A stretch of DNA of 64,000 bases from Paratinospora sagittata (GCA_035771175.1 CM069606.1:32050316-32114315), one strand, 5' to 3'. Counted from the stretch's first letter, positions 24,340-35,799 are shown. A program made the numbers and translations. The notes: generated from the letters alone by a model not told the origin.

Positions 24340-25615
24340 TTATGATAGGTTGAGCACTATTTTTGAATCAAACCCCAGTGGAGTCCTCAGCTTCTGAGGG
24401 TTAAGATCAAGGGGGCGGTCGAGCCAGGCTTTGGCTTCCTTCCCTACTATGATTCTGGGATCACAAATTTTCTGATCGTCAGATTCTTTAAATGGAACGA
24501 CATCCTCATCATCATCAATGTTGATTTTCACCAAATCCTTCTCTAAAGATATTTTAGGATCAACCTCATCAAGCTTCATGTGAATAGATTCCTCTACTGT
24601 TTTTGTGGTCTTATTGAACACTTTGTAGGCTTTGCTATATATAGAGTAAACTAGAAATATGCCTATATCAAATTTGGGATCAAATTTATCTAAATTTTCC
24701 CTATCATTCAAGATAAAACACTTGCATCCAAACACTTTAAAGTGACTAATGTTGGGTTTTGTACCCTTACACAATTCATATGGTGTTTTACTTATTTTCT
24801 TCCTAATCATGGTTCTATTCATCACATAACAAACAATGCTTATGGCTTCAGCCCAAAAATATTTTGCCACGTTAGACTCACATAACATGGTCCTACAAAT
24901 CTCCTAAAGGGTTTAGTTCTTCCTTTCAACAACTCCATTTTGTTGTGGAGTTCTGGGGGGTGAAAGGTGATGGGTGTATCCTTGTTTGTTACATAAATCT
25001 TCAAGATTTTAGTTAACAAACTCCCTACCCCGATCACTTCGAATAATAATGATCTTATAACCCTTCTCATTTTTAACATGAGAACAAAATTGCACAAATA
25101 CATTAAACACCTCATGCTTATGAGCAAGAAAGTATACCCATGTGAATTTAGTAAAATCATCCACAATAACAAAACAATATGATTTTCCACCTAAGCTATG
25201 GGTACGCGTGGGTCCGAACAGATCCATGTGGATAAGTTCTAGAGCTCTAGATATAAAGTTCTTGTTTTTGCTCTTGAAGGAGGATTTTGTGTTTGCCAAG
25301 TTGACAGGGTTCACATACTCTATCCTTCAAGTACACTCCTTTCGGAATGCCTCAAGCAAGGTCAAATTTGGCAAGTCTAGAGATGTTATCCATTCCAATA
25401 TGAGCTAGTCTCCTATGCCACAACCATGCATCATTATGTTGAATAGCACTTAAGCATGAGACATTTTGATCACCAATATCATGAAAGTTAATAACATACA
25501 CATTTTTATTTCTAAAAGCAACAAAAGCAATACTATCATCATTATGCTTTACAATACATCTAGTTGCTTCAAACGAAATGACATAACCCTTGCCATAAAA
25601 TTGACTTATGCTCAA
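24340..25615 (-). pseudogene. Sirevirus A integrase
   Basis: The GAG-pre-integrase segment (WLWHRRLAHIGMDNISRLAK, 25615-25352) contains the His pair of the HHCC zinc finger, followed by VCEPCQLGKH. The catalytic core follows in another frame: LELIHMDLFGPTRTHSLGGKSYCFVIVDDFTKFTWVYFL and IRSDRGREFVN (25314-25009), giving the first two acidic residues of the DDE triad. The C-terminal part (YFWAEAISIVCYVMNRTMIRK, SHFKVFGCKCF) lies at 24888-24340. Two or more frameshifts break it. Confidence 0.9.
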
Positions 25616-25879
25616 GAGGTTATGATTCAGGTCATCAACAAAAAGAACATAAAAAATGGTTAGGCAATCGTTACCAACTTTGTCGACGCCGATGATCTTC
25701 CCTTTTTTGTTGTCCCCAAAAGTGACAACTCCTCAATCTTTGCATGCGAGGCTCAGAAATCTGGATATATCACCAGTCATGTGCCTTAAGCACCTGCTAT
25801 CAAGATACCATGAGTCATGTTTGGAGACATCCTACACCACACAAAAAACCTTTGATTTTGGTATTTAAACAACTTTGGG
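25616..25879 (-). pseudogene. Sirevirus A protease with mutated active site
   Basis: The sequence WYLDSRCLRHMTGD is the copia protease active-site region, but the canonical Asp-Ser-Gly is Asp-Ser-Arg (AGG codon at 25793-25795). Downstream VVTFGDNKKGKIIGVDKVG and FYVLFVDDLNHNLLSISQFYGKG complete the domain and lead into integrase. Stops occur on the gag side (after NPQ, at 25880) and after ACKD. Confidence 0.85.
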
Positions 25880-26755
25880 TCATTGTGGGTTAGCATCATT
25901 CAAAACAGATTTTTCAATCCATGCTAGTTTTCCTTTTTTCTTGTTTCTAATAGGAACAGTATGGCCTTGCCTATTGCAATGATGGCAAATAAGTCTTTTG
26001 GTTAGCAAGTGATCATAGGTCTTTTGTTTAGACCCTACAGTATATCCTAGATCGACCTTGTTGAATACACATCGGTGTGAACTCAACAACATATCAAACA
26101 TCTTCTTTGCTTTTGTGAACTTGGTCATTATGGATGTCAAGTTTTCCACACTCTTTTTGAGTGTGTCTCTCTCCTCACTAATGCTTTCCAGGTTCACTTG
26201 AAGTGCACCTTTAGTCTCAAGATGGGACTTAATTTCCTCTAAGGCTGTAATCAAAGCCTTTTTGAGCTTCTTATTTTTTCTGATTTCCTTGTCTAGTTGA
26301 CTTTTCACAAAATAAAAATTATTAGCATCAACTAAATCATCAAAGTTTTCAAGGTTAGAAAGTTTTACCTTTGTGTTTTTCATCAAACACAATACTGCTT
26401 TCTCATCACCAGATTCTGACTCGATCTCACTTGATGAAGAATTATCCCATGTTGCTTTGAGGACCTTATTTTCTTTTCTTTTACTGTTGAAGGTATTCCT
26501 CTTCTTGTTCGGGCACTCACTCTTCACATGTCCCGGTTTGTTACATCCGAAACATATCAGTTTGTTTGATTTTGCACCAAACTTCTTACCCATGTGGAAT
26601 TTTGAGCTAAACCTGCCTTTTCCTCTTTTTCTTACAATTTGGCTAAGTCTTTTGGAAAGCATAGCTACTTCATCATCTGTATCCTCATCAGTAGATGATT
26701 CCTCTAGAGATTCTTGGGAAGCATTTAGAGCTAAGCAGTTCCTCTTTTGACACAC
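25880..26755 (-). pseudogene. Sirevirus A gag, nucleocapsid and C-terminal coiled-coil part
   Basis: A 291-codon open segment. It has a Glu/Asp-rich start (EESSTDEDTDDEVAML), a CCHC zinc knuckle CFGCNKPGHVKSEC, an acidic stretch, a long heptad-like region (about residues 150-220: NFYFVKSQLDKEIRKNKKLKK ... EERDTLKKSVENLTSIM), and a second Cys/His cluster CHHCNRQGHTVPI that lacks its last Cys. The long coiled coil after the knuckle is a Sirevirus feature. It is joined to the capsid part upstream through stops near 26760-26860. Confidence 0.88.
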
Positions 26756-27341
26756 CTTTTTCTCTATTTTTCAATTCATCAAGTACCATCAATGATCCAC
26801 ACAATTCATCAAAGATGTATTCTCCGAGGTCCTTTGCCTATTTTATGGTTGTCACCTTTGGATCTCATTCTTTAAGCAAACCTCTTAGAAACTTACCCAC
26901 CATTTTGGATTGAGAGTCGCTTTCGTCAAGATTTTTTATCTCATTGATAAGCTTGGTGAACCTATTTATGGCTTCATCTATTTCTTCACCCTCTTTGACC
27001 TTGAAGGTTTCATATGCTTCCTCAAGCATATGTAGCTTCGTTTGTTTCAGTTGCTTGGTGTTTTCATGGGTGACATTTAACTTATCCCATATCTTTTTGG
27101 TTGTGGTACTTGCACTTACTCGGTTATACTCATTTAGAGATAAGTTGCAAAACAATATATTTATGGCTTGGTCATTCATTTGCTCTCTCTTTTTCTCATG
27201 AGGTAGCCATTCTTGTCTAGCCTTAGCAACTGTTACACCATCTTCAACTTTAGTAGAAGGTTGGTAACCGTTTACCACAATCTCCAACATTTCCACGTGC
27301 GTTGTTATATAGAAACGCATACGTGTTTGAACGAAAAACCC
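26756..27341 (-). pseudogene. Sirevirus A gag capsid part, 5' end deleted
   Basis: Capsid-like UBN2/Retrotran_gag domain: INILFCNLSLNEYNRVSASTTTKKIWDKLNVTHE, QTKLHMLEEAYETFKVKEGEEI and NRFTKLINEIKNL. The sequence begins abruptly with VQTRMRFYITTHVEMLEIVVNGYQP immediately after the primer site at 27342. Normally a leader, the gag ATG and about 30 residues (see element K at 29327) lie between. The open frame extends backwards into the LTR, so no native start codon exists. A deletion of roughly 150 bp at the primer site is inferred. Confidence 0.85.
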
Positions 27342-27353
27342 GCTCTGATACCA
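27342..27353 (-). promoter_or_regulatory. Primer-binding site of A (initiator tRNA-Met)
   Basis: Minus-strand TGGTATCAGAGC, complementary to the 3' end of plant initiator tRNA-Met, lies two bases (ag) downstream of the 5' LTR end. This fixes the LTR boundary at 27356. Confidence 0.92.
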
Positions 27354-27355
27354 CT

Positions 27356-29134
27356 TGATAGACACCCAAGAGGGGGGTGAATTGGGTATTGGCGGACTCT
27401 TCAGGACCTTTATCCAATACTTAATAAATAATCAAATAAATAGCAGAAATATAAATGAAATAGTGAACAAAGAAGGCACATAGGATTTATAGTGGTTCGG
27501 CTTCCCAATAAGCCTACCTCCACTACCTGATCTCCTCGATCAGGATTTCCTCAACTCTTCACTAAATTGATCCTACTTCATGGGTAAGGATCGAACCAGT
27601 TAAAATCACCAATTTCAGGTTAGGGAATCTTCCCAACTAGCTAACAAGTTAGCATTCAAAATACAACTAGTAATAAAAAGAGATTTGTTCGACAAGGGAA
27701 CAAACTTAAAACAAACAACTTACAAACTCGGTAATGACCTTTTCAAGATTTCTCAGCCATAAGATATCAAATTATGCACAACACGAAATCAAAATCAAAA
27801 AGTTTTTACCTCAAAATGATCTAACAATCAAGTATGTGATAAAACTCATGATCGTGAACAACTTTTGTGAATAATGAATGATCAAAGCATCAATGTAACT
27901 CCATGAAAATCTCAGGTCTCCAATGGAGGTTGTGTCTTTTTTAGTTCAGTTGCAGATGAATAAAGTTTGGAGTATGATAATAAAAGTTCTTGTTTTCAAA
28001 GTAGGGTTTAATTAATGTTTAAATAGAAAAAAATCATAAAAAACCCTAAACCTATCATGGACGATCAAGATTAGATGATTCAATTATGTATTAAATGAAA
28101 TCAATGGCACAAGATGAATGCTTGAGATTAAAACTCGAAAAAGTGCAAAAATGGAAATTTCCAGTTGGAGTGCATTCCACGAGAGAGAGAAAAATTTTCC
28201 TCTTGATGAAACACGTTCCACAAGACTTGAGAGCAAAACACTTGTAAAATGGAAAACCTATTGGAACGCGTTCCTCACTTCTAGAATGAGTTCCACAAAA
28301 CCCGAGAGGTTTGGACACCTTTTTCCCTTGCATGGAATGCATTTCTCATTGCTGGAGTGTGTTGCATCATGCCTTAGACAAAAATGAAGTATTTTCTCTG
28401 TTGGAGTGTGTTCCTTAAAGGTGGAAAGCATTTTGCGGGTTCTTGGGAAACGTGTACATGTTAAGAAAGTGATTCTTGATCATGTCTAAGTTTCATAGTT
28501 GATAAATCAATGAATTCAAACTCAGAACAAGAATCAAAACATGCAATAAATCCAGAAAAGTGAATTTTCATAAAAAAACAAGTCAAGGAGTGAGTTCCTT
28601 GAATGTTACTCATATGATAAACTTATTTTCACAAACATGCAATAAGTTCATTTCGAAATGAATATGAAAAGAAAACATTTTTGATTATGATTGCATGAAT
28701 GATGAACCAAAAAGATGGTAAAACCGGTAAACCGAAAAACGAATATGAAGCGGTTTGGTGAAAACACGATCAAGAAACCAAGTGGCTGATCAAACATAGA
28801 AGAGACCTACAACCTAAGAGGATATAAAGAAAATATTATAATAGTGTTGCACCCATGTGCTTTGATCTTCGGTTGACTTTCATTTGTTTTCAGTTGACTT
28901 GCGTTCTTAACTTGGTTTGACACACTTGACTGGGTTCTCTTGTCTTTGTCTTTATTGTACTCGATCTTGAACCTCAGTCTTGGCCTTCATTAAATGATTG
29001 ATAGCTTTTTCTTTTAACCTTCAAGGCCAAATACATGATACCAAACTGAAACATGCTCAACAAATATGTTAGATCACATAGATTATCGTTTGTAATCATT
29101 AAAATCAAAGAGGGTGATGGTTATCAAGCCAACA
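27356..29134 (-). repeat. Sirevirus A, 5' LTR (1779 bp)
   Basis: Read on the minus strand it starts TGTTGGCTTGATAACC and ends TTGGGTGTCTATCA next to the primer site. It is collinear with 18482-20305. The palindromic GC-rich word cluster sits at about 28150-28430, somewhat shorter than in the 3' copy. Confidence 0.92.
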
Positions 29135-29266
29135 CCATTTATTTGATAAATAACTTGAACCAATTCAAGGATTTTTGTAAGATAAAGGCATACAAATAAA
29201 AAAGACTTTTAACTTGCACAACTTGACCGTATCACCTAATTCACCCCTCCTCTTGGGTGACTAACA
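29135..29266 (+). mobile_element. Element K, 5' LTR, right part
   Basis: Continuation of 16950-18481 beyond element A. It ends CTCTTGGGTGACTAACA, close to the ends of the A LTRs read in their own direction, and is followed after ag by a primer site. This shows that A landed about 130 bp from the 3' end of the K LTR. Confidence 0.8.
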
Positions 29267-29268
29267 AG

Positions 29269-29280
29269 TGGTATCAGAGC
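29269..29280 (+). promoter_or_regulatory. Primer-binding site of K (initiator tRNA-Met)
   Basis: TGGTATCAGAGC on the plus strand two bases after the LTR end. It confirms the plus orientation of K. Confidence 0.92.
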
Positions 29281-29326
29281 AGGTGCTCTTGATTTAAGGC
29301 TTAACAATCTTGAGCCCAAGATCAAA

Positions 29327-29499
29327 ATGGCCAATACCATAGTATTTGATTTAGGTGATAACCCATTCATTCCATCCATGCTTAATGACCATAATTTCAT
29401 GTCTTGGAGAATTAGGATGAGCGCTTTCGTTAAGGCTCAATCATTGGATTTGTGGAATTTAATTATTAATGGACCATATGTACCTATTAGGATTATAAA
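29327..29499 (+). pseudogene. Element K gag, N-terminal piece
   Basis: A start codon 46 bases beyond the primer site gives MANTIVFDLG, then FIPSMLNDHNFMSWRIRMSAFVKAQSLDLWNLI, the N-terminal DUF4219/gag-like block of Sirevirus Gag (NxxNYxxWxxRM pattern). After 58 codons the frame enters solo LTR C. The gag coding sequence resumes at 31792 in a compatible frame once the insert and one target duplication are discounted, so the gene was still open when C landed. Confidence 0.85.
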
Positions 29500-31786
29500 T
29501 GTTGACCCAGTATTATAGTCCAAGAGAGCGAGTGAATTGGACTTTCCGGATTTTGGAGTCACCTTTCGATTAATTAATTTAAGCAAAATATATGCGCAGT
29601 AGGTAACAAGCCAAACAATCAAGTGTGGGAAAAAGATAAATGGACACAACGATTTATAGTGGTTCAGTTCCCCTTGAACCTACTCGACTACCCGATCACC
29701 CACGATCAGGATTTTCTAATACACTTTTGGCTAGTCAACTTACAGGCATAACTAGAAGTCGTATACACTAGCCGACATAAAGGCTTGGCTAGAAGCTACA
29801 CACACTAACCAACACAAAGGCTTGGCTAGAAAGCCTCACACTAAGCAACATAAAGACTTGGTTAGAAAAGTCGTACTAACCAACACAAGGGTTTGACTAG
29901 AAAGCCGCACTGTAACCAACTTACAGGCGTGGTTACAAGTCGTACAATAATATGGTATAGTCCCAGTTGACTAACAAGTCAACAATACATCAAGATTACA
30001 AATGATAGAGAGAGATGTTCTAAAACACTCTCAACAATATTAAGCATACAATCTTGAATGAATAATCACTACTATTCCAACCACAATATTTTAAATGATG
30101 TGTAGTGTTGAAATAGAGGAAATCAAATATATGCAATCGATTCAAATAATAATAATGTGAGATCAAGAATCGAGTATGCACATGTATTCAAATATTGATT
30201 CTAACAATGATATGTATAAAGCATATGAATCAATATGCACAAATGATCAATACTTGTTGATTCTAAATATATAAATGGTTAAGATTAAGAATCAAAATAC
30301 TCAAGTAATAATCAATGAAATCGATTCAAAATAATATAAGTTTAGCACATGAATCGATACCACATGAAATGTCTGAAACCACTAATCAAAATAATATCAT
30401 ATGAAGATCAAGCATGGTTTCACAAACACTTAAACAAAACAATTTTAAAGATAGATAAATCAAACACAAAAATTGTTGTTCAATCACAAGCAATCACACA
30501 AATCTTAAAAAGAGATTTTACCCAACTCTTGGGAAGGATGAAGCACAAAAAATTCTCCAATGTGTGAAAGTGATTGAGAGTGATTTCGCCTTCAAGAAAG
30601 ATCAAGATCTACAAGATATGTGATGAACTCACTCAAGAATGGCTTGATCTATGCTCAAGAGAAACTCACAAGTTTCTCAAAGAGTTTGAAAGATTAGACG
30701 AACTATTCGGAAGTATGAATCAAAGATTCAAATGTAGATGAACTTTTGCTTTGAAAAGATGTTTAAATCACTCAAGAATTTGTTTCGGACTTGTAGAAAT
30801 GAAAGTCTGAAAATCGGCACAAGTTCAAGATTTTTGCAAAAGTTGCTCTTCAAATGAGCAAGTGTGGTATTTATAGAAAAATACTAGCCCGAGGCGTAGG
30901 AACGCGTTCCTAAAGAGAGGAGCGTGTTCTATAATGTATTCGTTGGGCATAGGAGTGAGGTTTTTCATCAAGAACCAGTGACTCTATAAACATTCCTATT
31001 TTGCCCTTGACTACAGGAGCGCGTTCCTGTTAAGAGGAGTGCGTTCTTCATTCCCTGATCAGAAAAATCCGAGTCTTGGGAAAAACCACAGGAGCGCGTT
31101 CCTTGAACAAGCAACGCTTTCCTTAAACTCTGATAAGAAAAATTGATTCTCGAGAGAAAGCATAGGAGCGTGTTCCTTTAATGAGGAGCACGGTCCTTCA
31201 CGTTAAAGTGATAGAAACCCGATTTTTTGATCAAAATGAGCTTAAGACATTGTCAAACATATAAACCAACTTTGAAAACATTTTTGACAAGTTTGAAACA
31301 CAATTTGCGAAGATAAACACGTGTAAAACAATCGATTAATATAGATGATTGAGACATTCGAGATGATACACATAAAACGATAAAATCATGCAGACTTGGT
31401 AATATGAGTGCATGATAAACAATGCTAACTATATGATTGCATGATAATCATGATAATGTGTGTGCATGCATGATCAATATGATAATAGTATATGTGCATG
31501 AATATCTAATGACCTATATGCATGATTTTCAAAAGATGCAAATCATATTGTGGTTGGAACGAGTAAAGATTACTCTGCAACACTAAGACTCTAGACAAAA
31601 TATTACAAACATGAAGCTCTTGAATCTCTGAGCATTATTGTTTCATCCACACGCTTTGACGATCTTGTTGAATCTATTTGATATAGCTAGTTAGCATTGA
31701 AACAACTACGTCAAAAAGATTAGTGATCACAAATATGTTGTTTGTAATCATCAAAATAAAATCGGGTGGGAGTCGTTACATCAACA
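29500..31786 (-). mobile_element. Solo LTR C (Sirevirus-type), 2287 bp, TSD ATAAA
   Basis: On the plus strand it starts TGTTGACCCAGTATTATAG and ends GTCGTTACATCAACA, flanked by perfect ataaa repeats (29495-29499 and 31787-31791). It is in the same family as E (41376-58558) and J (62036 onward). Orientation follows the TATA box and the gatgattacaaacaaca block near the element's 5' side (plus 31735-31760). A cluster of CpG palindromes occupies about 30895-31200. There is no internal region, so this is a recombination product. Confidence 0.92.
30866..30879 (-). promoter_or_regulatory. LTR C TATA box region
   Basis: Minus-strand tttctataaatacc followed by acacttgctcatttgaagag. The same block occurs in E (54702-54715) and in J (63043-63056), so it is a conserved promoter core of this LTR family. 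It lies just downstream of the palindrome cluster in transcription order. Confidence 0.65.
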
Positions 31787-31791
31787 ATAAA

Positions 31792-32556
31792 TGGTGTTGA
31801 AGTCCCCAAATTAAACAAGAAATGGGATAGGCAAGAAAAACAGTTAGTGAGACTTGACACTCTTGTTAGAGATACATTACTTATACGTTTTACCCAAAAT
31901 GATATAGAAAGAGTTTCTTCATGTAGTTCATCTAAGGAAATTTGGAATAGATTAGAAGAGCTCTACGATGATTCATGTCTTTCCACATCTTCTTTTGAAG
32001 TTGATGAAAATGTAGAACATGTATGCTTTATTTCAAATATTGATGATTGTTCTACTAAAATGAATGATCTTTCTTTTGATGAGTTGTATATAGTGTATAA
32101 GAACCTCCAAATAAAAGTTGACGAACTCATCCAAAAGAATGAGCAACTCAAGAACATGATAACCAACTCTTTGGATGAGTTTGAAACTCTCCAAATTGAT
32201 TATAAAAATGTTCTTGAGGAAAAAGAGGCTATTCTTGAAGAAAAAGAAGAAATTAAAAATGATCACATTAGTCTTCAAGAAAAGTTAGAAGAGTTTAGCA
32301 AAAGTTACTAGTGAAAAGGAGGACTGAGCTTAAATTAAACTTAGAGAGAGAAAAGACCTCCACTCTAGAAAAACAATTGTGCAAACCTAAAGTTAAATAC
32401 TTTGATCTCAAAACATGCCATGGAAAAAATAGAAATCCCTTTAAGGATAGACATCATAGAATGACATGGATACCTAAAGAATTACTCCTAGATGCTAGAA
32501 TTACAAAATCTAAAAGAGTTTGGGTACCAAAGGCTGTGGTTCACCGAATCACATAG
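31792..32556 (+). pseudogene. Element K gag, C-terminal pieces
   Basis: Coding resumes with EVPKLNKKWDRQEKQLV, LIRFTQNDIERVSSCSSSKEIWNRLEELYDDSC (capsid). It then jumps directly to a post-knuckle region (VEHVCFISNIDDCSTKMNDLSFDELYIVYKNLQIKVDELIQ), followed by a long Glu/Lys-rich coiled coil ending in a stop at 32311. The next frame (32311-32556) continues the match (LNLEREKTSTLEKQL, RMTWIPKELLL, VWVPKAV), so a frameshift is present. Compared with gag of A, about 150 residues including the CCHC zinc knuckle are missing between the capsid and the coiled coil. That is an internal deletion, possibly marking a non-autonomous form. Confidence 0.8.
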
Positions 32557-34394
32557 ATTCATATTTTTGAGCCATATGCTAAGTTGTTTGACCTTAGACA
32601 CTTTGGCCTTAATCACTTTAGGCATCTTCCATAGTTTAATGCCACTCATGTTGATCTATAACTTATTTGTGACACTTGGAGGTAATTTAGGCTTGATCAA
32701 ATAATTTTGATTTATTATGCCTATGTTTGCTTAAAGTTGTTGATCACATTGAACTTGTTTAATACTTAATTATATTGTTTAATGATTGATTGATGCAAAA
32801 CATACTAGTTACTCAACCTGGAAGTATGAACTTGCAAAATTCATATATGTTACTTCCATTCCCTTATGTGAACATGTTTATATTATATATATATCTTGTT
32901 CACTGTTTTAGAAGCATAATTTGCTCATTCACTATCTCATGTAAATTGTATGCTCATACTAAATAGAATGTGCTTCATGACTTCATTTAATGAAATTTCA
33001 TCCATTTAGTAATTTATGAGATTTTATGAGCATAGTCAAAAGTATTAAATTATGACATGTGCTTGCTTAAAATTAAAATTTTAATTGCTCGTATATGTTT
33101 ATATGCTTATATTTTTGGAGTTGAAATAGAATTAATGCTTATCATTTTAAGTCCATCTATCTTGTATTTTAAGATTTAAATGATATATATCATTTGAAAA
33201 TATAAGATATTGAATAGTTGAAGTGGCATAGCTTCAAATATTATTCAATCCTTGTTATTCACTATCTCATTCACTTCCTTGGAGTTGATCAAACTTAGTC
33301 TAAATTTTTTGATTCTTAGCAACTATGAGAAGACCTTAAATGTCATATCTCCACCCTAACCAAGGAAACATATTTTATGTAGCCTTAGGCTTATTGATGA
33401 CATGAAAGAAAAGAGCTTAAATAACTTAATCCTTCATTTGAGCTTAATTGAATTAGAATCAAATCATTTGTCTCTAGAAATAATTAGTTATTCTTTAAAA
33501 ATAAGACTCGTACCCTTTAAATCTTATTCATTTAAAATGTCTTACTTTCTTATGCCTTTACATAATTAATAAAAAATCACAAGGCTTAGATCTTACATGC
33601 TCTATTTGAATGAATCTCATATGCTTAATTTCATATTTCATTATATATTCATTCCTTTAGAGATAAATCAAGTCCAATTGACTAAAACAACCTTAAATCT
33701 TCAATCAAAATTGATTTTAGTCATTTACTTGAAAAATGAGCATGTTAGCTTTCATGATCACGTTTTGATGTGTAAATAACTTGTCATATGTTGTGCCATC
33801 ATCATGCTTATATATGATCATGAATGCTTCATCTCCTTCCATGCTTAATGTTTATTTGCTCATTATGTTAAAAGGAAACATGTTCAAACTATACCTTTTC
33901 ATGTCATGACTTGTACCTGCTATTTTTATCTTCTTGTTTATGTGCTTATTCTATGCATGCTCCTATACCAAAAGTTTCAATCTAAATATTCTTTGGGCTT
34001 ACATATAGGTTTCATGATTCTTTATGAACTTTGATATATGATTGATGCGCTTATCTTAGATCTTAGGCAATCATAAAGGCTTATATGATCTTGACTAGTA
34101 TCCTTTTAGGATAAATGAGTGAATTGATGCATATTTTGATCTATATTTATTCACTCTATCTTGAAGGAAACAAACATGGAAAGACTACCTTGACTGAAAA
34201 CCTCATGAAATCTTAGCCATTTCCATTGGTTATAGTTGAATTTGTCTTATGCTATGAAGTACTTTGTGTCTTTTATGAAAAATTCAAACTAAGAAGACCT
34301 AGTTGACCATGAGCCTCAATCTCCATTACACTAATAGGTTTAGTTAACTTGAAAAGATAAGAAGGGCTTGAATGACTATGCTATTCACATTTTA
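32557..34394 (+). other. Long AT-rich non-coding region after K gag
   Basis: About 1.8 kb starting where the gag frame ends. No protease, integrase or RT motif is visible in any frame. The DNA is rich in atg, catg and ctta words, with no long open frame. It could be the non-coding interior of a non-autonomous (LARD-like) K derivative, or unrelated filler. No 3' LTR of K is found before element B begins. Confidence 0.35.
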
Positions 34395-35345
34395 TGTGAC
34401 GCCTCGCTAAAATATCAAGGAAAATTATCAAACATACCCTTAATATCTTGCGGAATTTGGAGACTTTGAACTCATTAAAACCCTAGATTGATGGACTAAG
34501 GGTCTCAAATGAATCATAAAATGAGGTGTTTAGAACCTTAGAAAACCAAATTGTAGTGGCAAATACAATTCATGACGTACCAAGACTCAAAAGCAATGAA
34601 AACAAAGAAGAAAACATGCAAAAACCTGAAAAGTGGGAAGAGAAACGCATTCCTAAAGTTGGAATTAACATCTCAATATGCGAAGTGTCATTTTTGTTGC
34701 CAAGAAATGACAGTTCTTCCTAACACACATAACAGTGCGTTGCTCCAGAGAGGAGTGCATTGTGCAGGAAGAACACCACTCAACTACCCCAGAAAGCAGC
34801 GCGTTTCTCCAACAAGGAGCGTGTTGCTGGTTAGCAGACAAAAAAGGTGTTTTGTCATAGTATCAGAGGAGAACGCTAGTGACAGTGGCAGGCTATTAAG
34901 TGATCTAACAACGCAATGAGTGCGTTGGTCTGACACTTGACACCTAAACATGATTTTTCTTTAAAAATTCTTTGCACAAACTTGTTTAAATCAAATCAAA
35001 CACTTTGAAAACCAAATTGGAGATTTGAAAACACTTGAAACCTTTTTTCCAATGAAAATAGAAACATGGTTAAAATCAATTTTGAAATCATTTGAAGATC
35101 ATGCTCATTTTGAGAATTTATATGAGATGCACATAATCTAAGCAAACTTAAAGTAGGTCCTACAACCTAAGATCATCTAGGCAGAATAAAATTAAAATTA
35201 CATTTATTGTCTTGATCTTGAGAGTCTTCAAGTTTGAAACCATTTATCTTGAATTGTGGTGGTCTTTTAAACTAAAACACTCGAGTAAATTATTAGTACT
35301 AGAGGGACTCATGTTGTTTGTAATCATTAAAACTGAAGGCCAACA
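34395..35345 (-). mobile_element. Sirevirus B, 3' LTR (truncated or diverged)
   Basis: The right edge is clear: ...gtttgtaatcattaaaactg-aaggccaaca (35345), read inverted as TGTTGGCC, followed by a polypurine tract. Upstream (34730-34930) it has the GC-rich words gcgttgctcc and agcgcgtttctcc. The usual right-hand half of such LTRs (with the tagtggttcggctt block seen in A, C, D and E) is absent, so the distal part appears lost. The left edge at tgtgacgcctcgc is only a guess; this could be a separate fragment from 34395 to about 34700. Confidence 0.55.
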
Positions 35346-35373
35346 TGGATCATTAATCTTCCCCTTTTTTATG
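35346..35373 (-). promoter_or_regulatory. Polypurine tract of B
   Basis: The minus-strand AAAAAAGGGGAAGATTAATG region ends against the LTR, and continues on the plus strand into atgatttcaaaca exactly as at 20317-20330 in element A. It places the 3' LTR boundary at 35345. Confidence 0.75.
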
Positions 35374-35799
35374 ATTTCAAACACTCGATATAGGCCAAAG
35401 AAGCAAATATGACTATCATGTATGCATGAAGTTTTGCAAAAATTTTGGCGGACTTTCGCTTAAAAAATTGATTATGCACACAATTCAAACACACAAACAC
35501 AAGATTCATAACCTGTAATCGTTTCCATGATACCAATCATTCAAAGCAGCAATGGAGCATCCATAAAGCAATCAAATGCACACATCATATAAACAAGAAA
35601 TGTATCCATCCATATATATATATATATATATAAATTCCAAATACAGTACATCAAGTACATCTATCCATACATCCATATATCAAAAATAATACATCAAGGC
35701 TCTCTCATACATACATACATACACTCTACAAAGCTTCCCCTATCTTTAAGCACTCCCCCTAAATCCTATATCTTCTCTCCCCTTTTGAAATCTCAAAAA
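35374..35799. other. 3' non-coding region of B
   Basis: Non-coding sequence between the polypurine tract and the end of ORF3, with (AT)n at about 35611-35631 and (ATAC)n at about 35708-35722. It corresponds to 20324-20590 in A. Confidence 0.5.

Larger units (their letters stand above)
18482..29134 (-). mobile_element. Sirevirus A (Ty1/copia), complete but degenerate, 10.65 kb
   Basis: Minus-strand element with two LTRs (5' LTR 27356-29134, 3' LTR 18482-20305), primer-binding site, polypurine tract, gag with zinc knuckle, protease, integrase, RT, RNase H and a separate ORF3 downstream of pol. Copia domain order plus a third ORF between pol and the 3' LTR is the hallmark of the Sirevirus lineage (SIRE1-like). 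It is inserted antisense into the 5' LTR of K. No clean 5-bp target duplication is seen (ttttt on the left, ccatt on the right), which suggests mutation or rearrangement at an edge. Both LTRs are present but diverged, and all coding regions are interrupted, so it is inactive. Confidence 0.92.

Noticed and set aside
27342..27353. tRNA-like sequence
   Set aside because: It is a retrotransposon primer-binding site, complementary to tRNA-Met, as also at 29269 and 51447.
18477..29139. Target duplication for element A
   Set aside because: The flanks ttttt and ccatt do not match, so none is claimed although the insertion into K is clear.
30895..31200. CRISPR-like array
   Set aside because: The repeated units are short imperfect palindromes with irregular spacing inside a plant LTR; there are no uniform repeats or spacers.
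34526..34919. Plus-strand frames of 65 and 115 codons
   Set aside because: They lie within the LTR of B and show no protein similarity or coding pattern.
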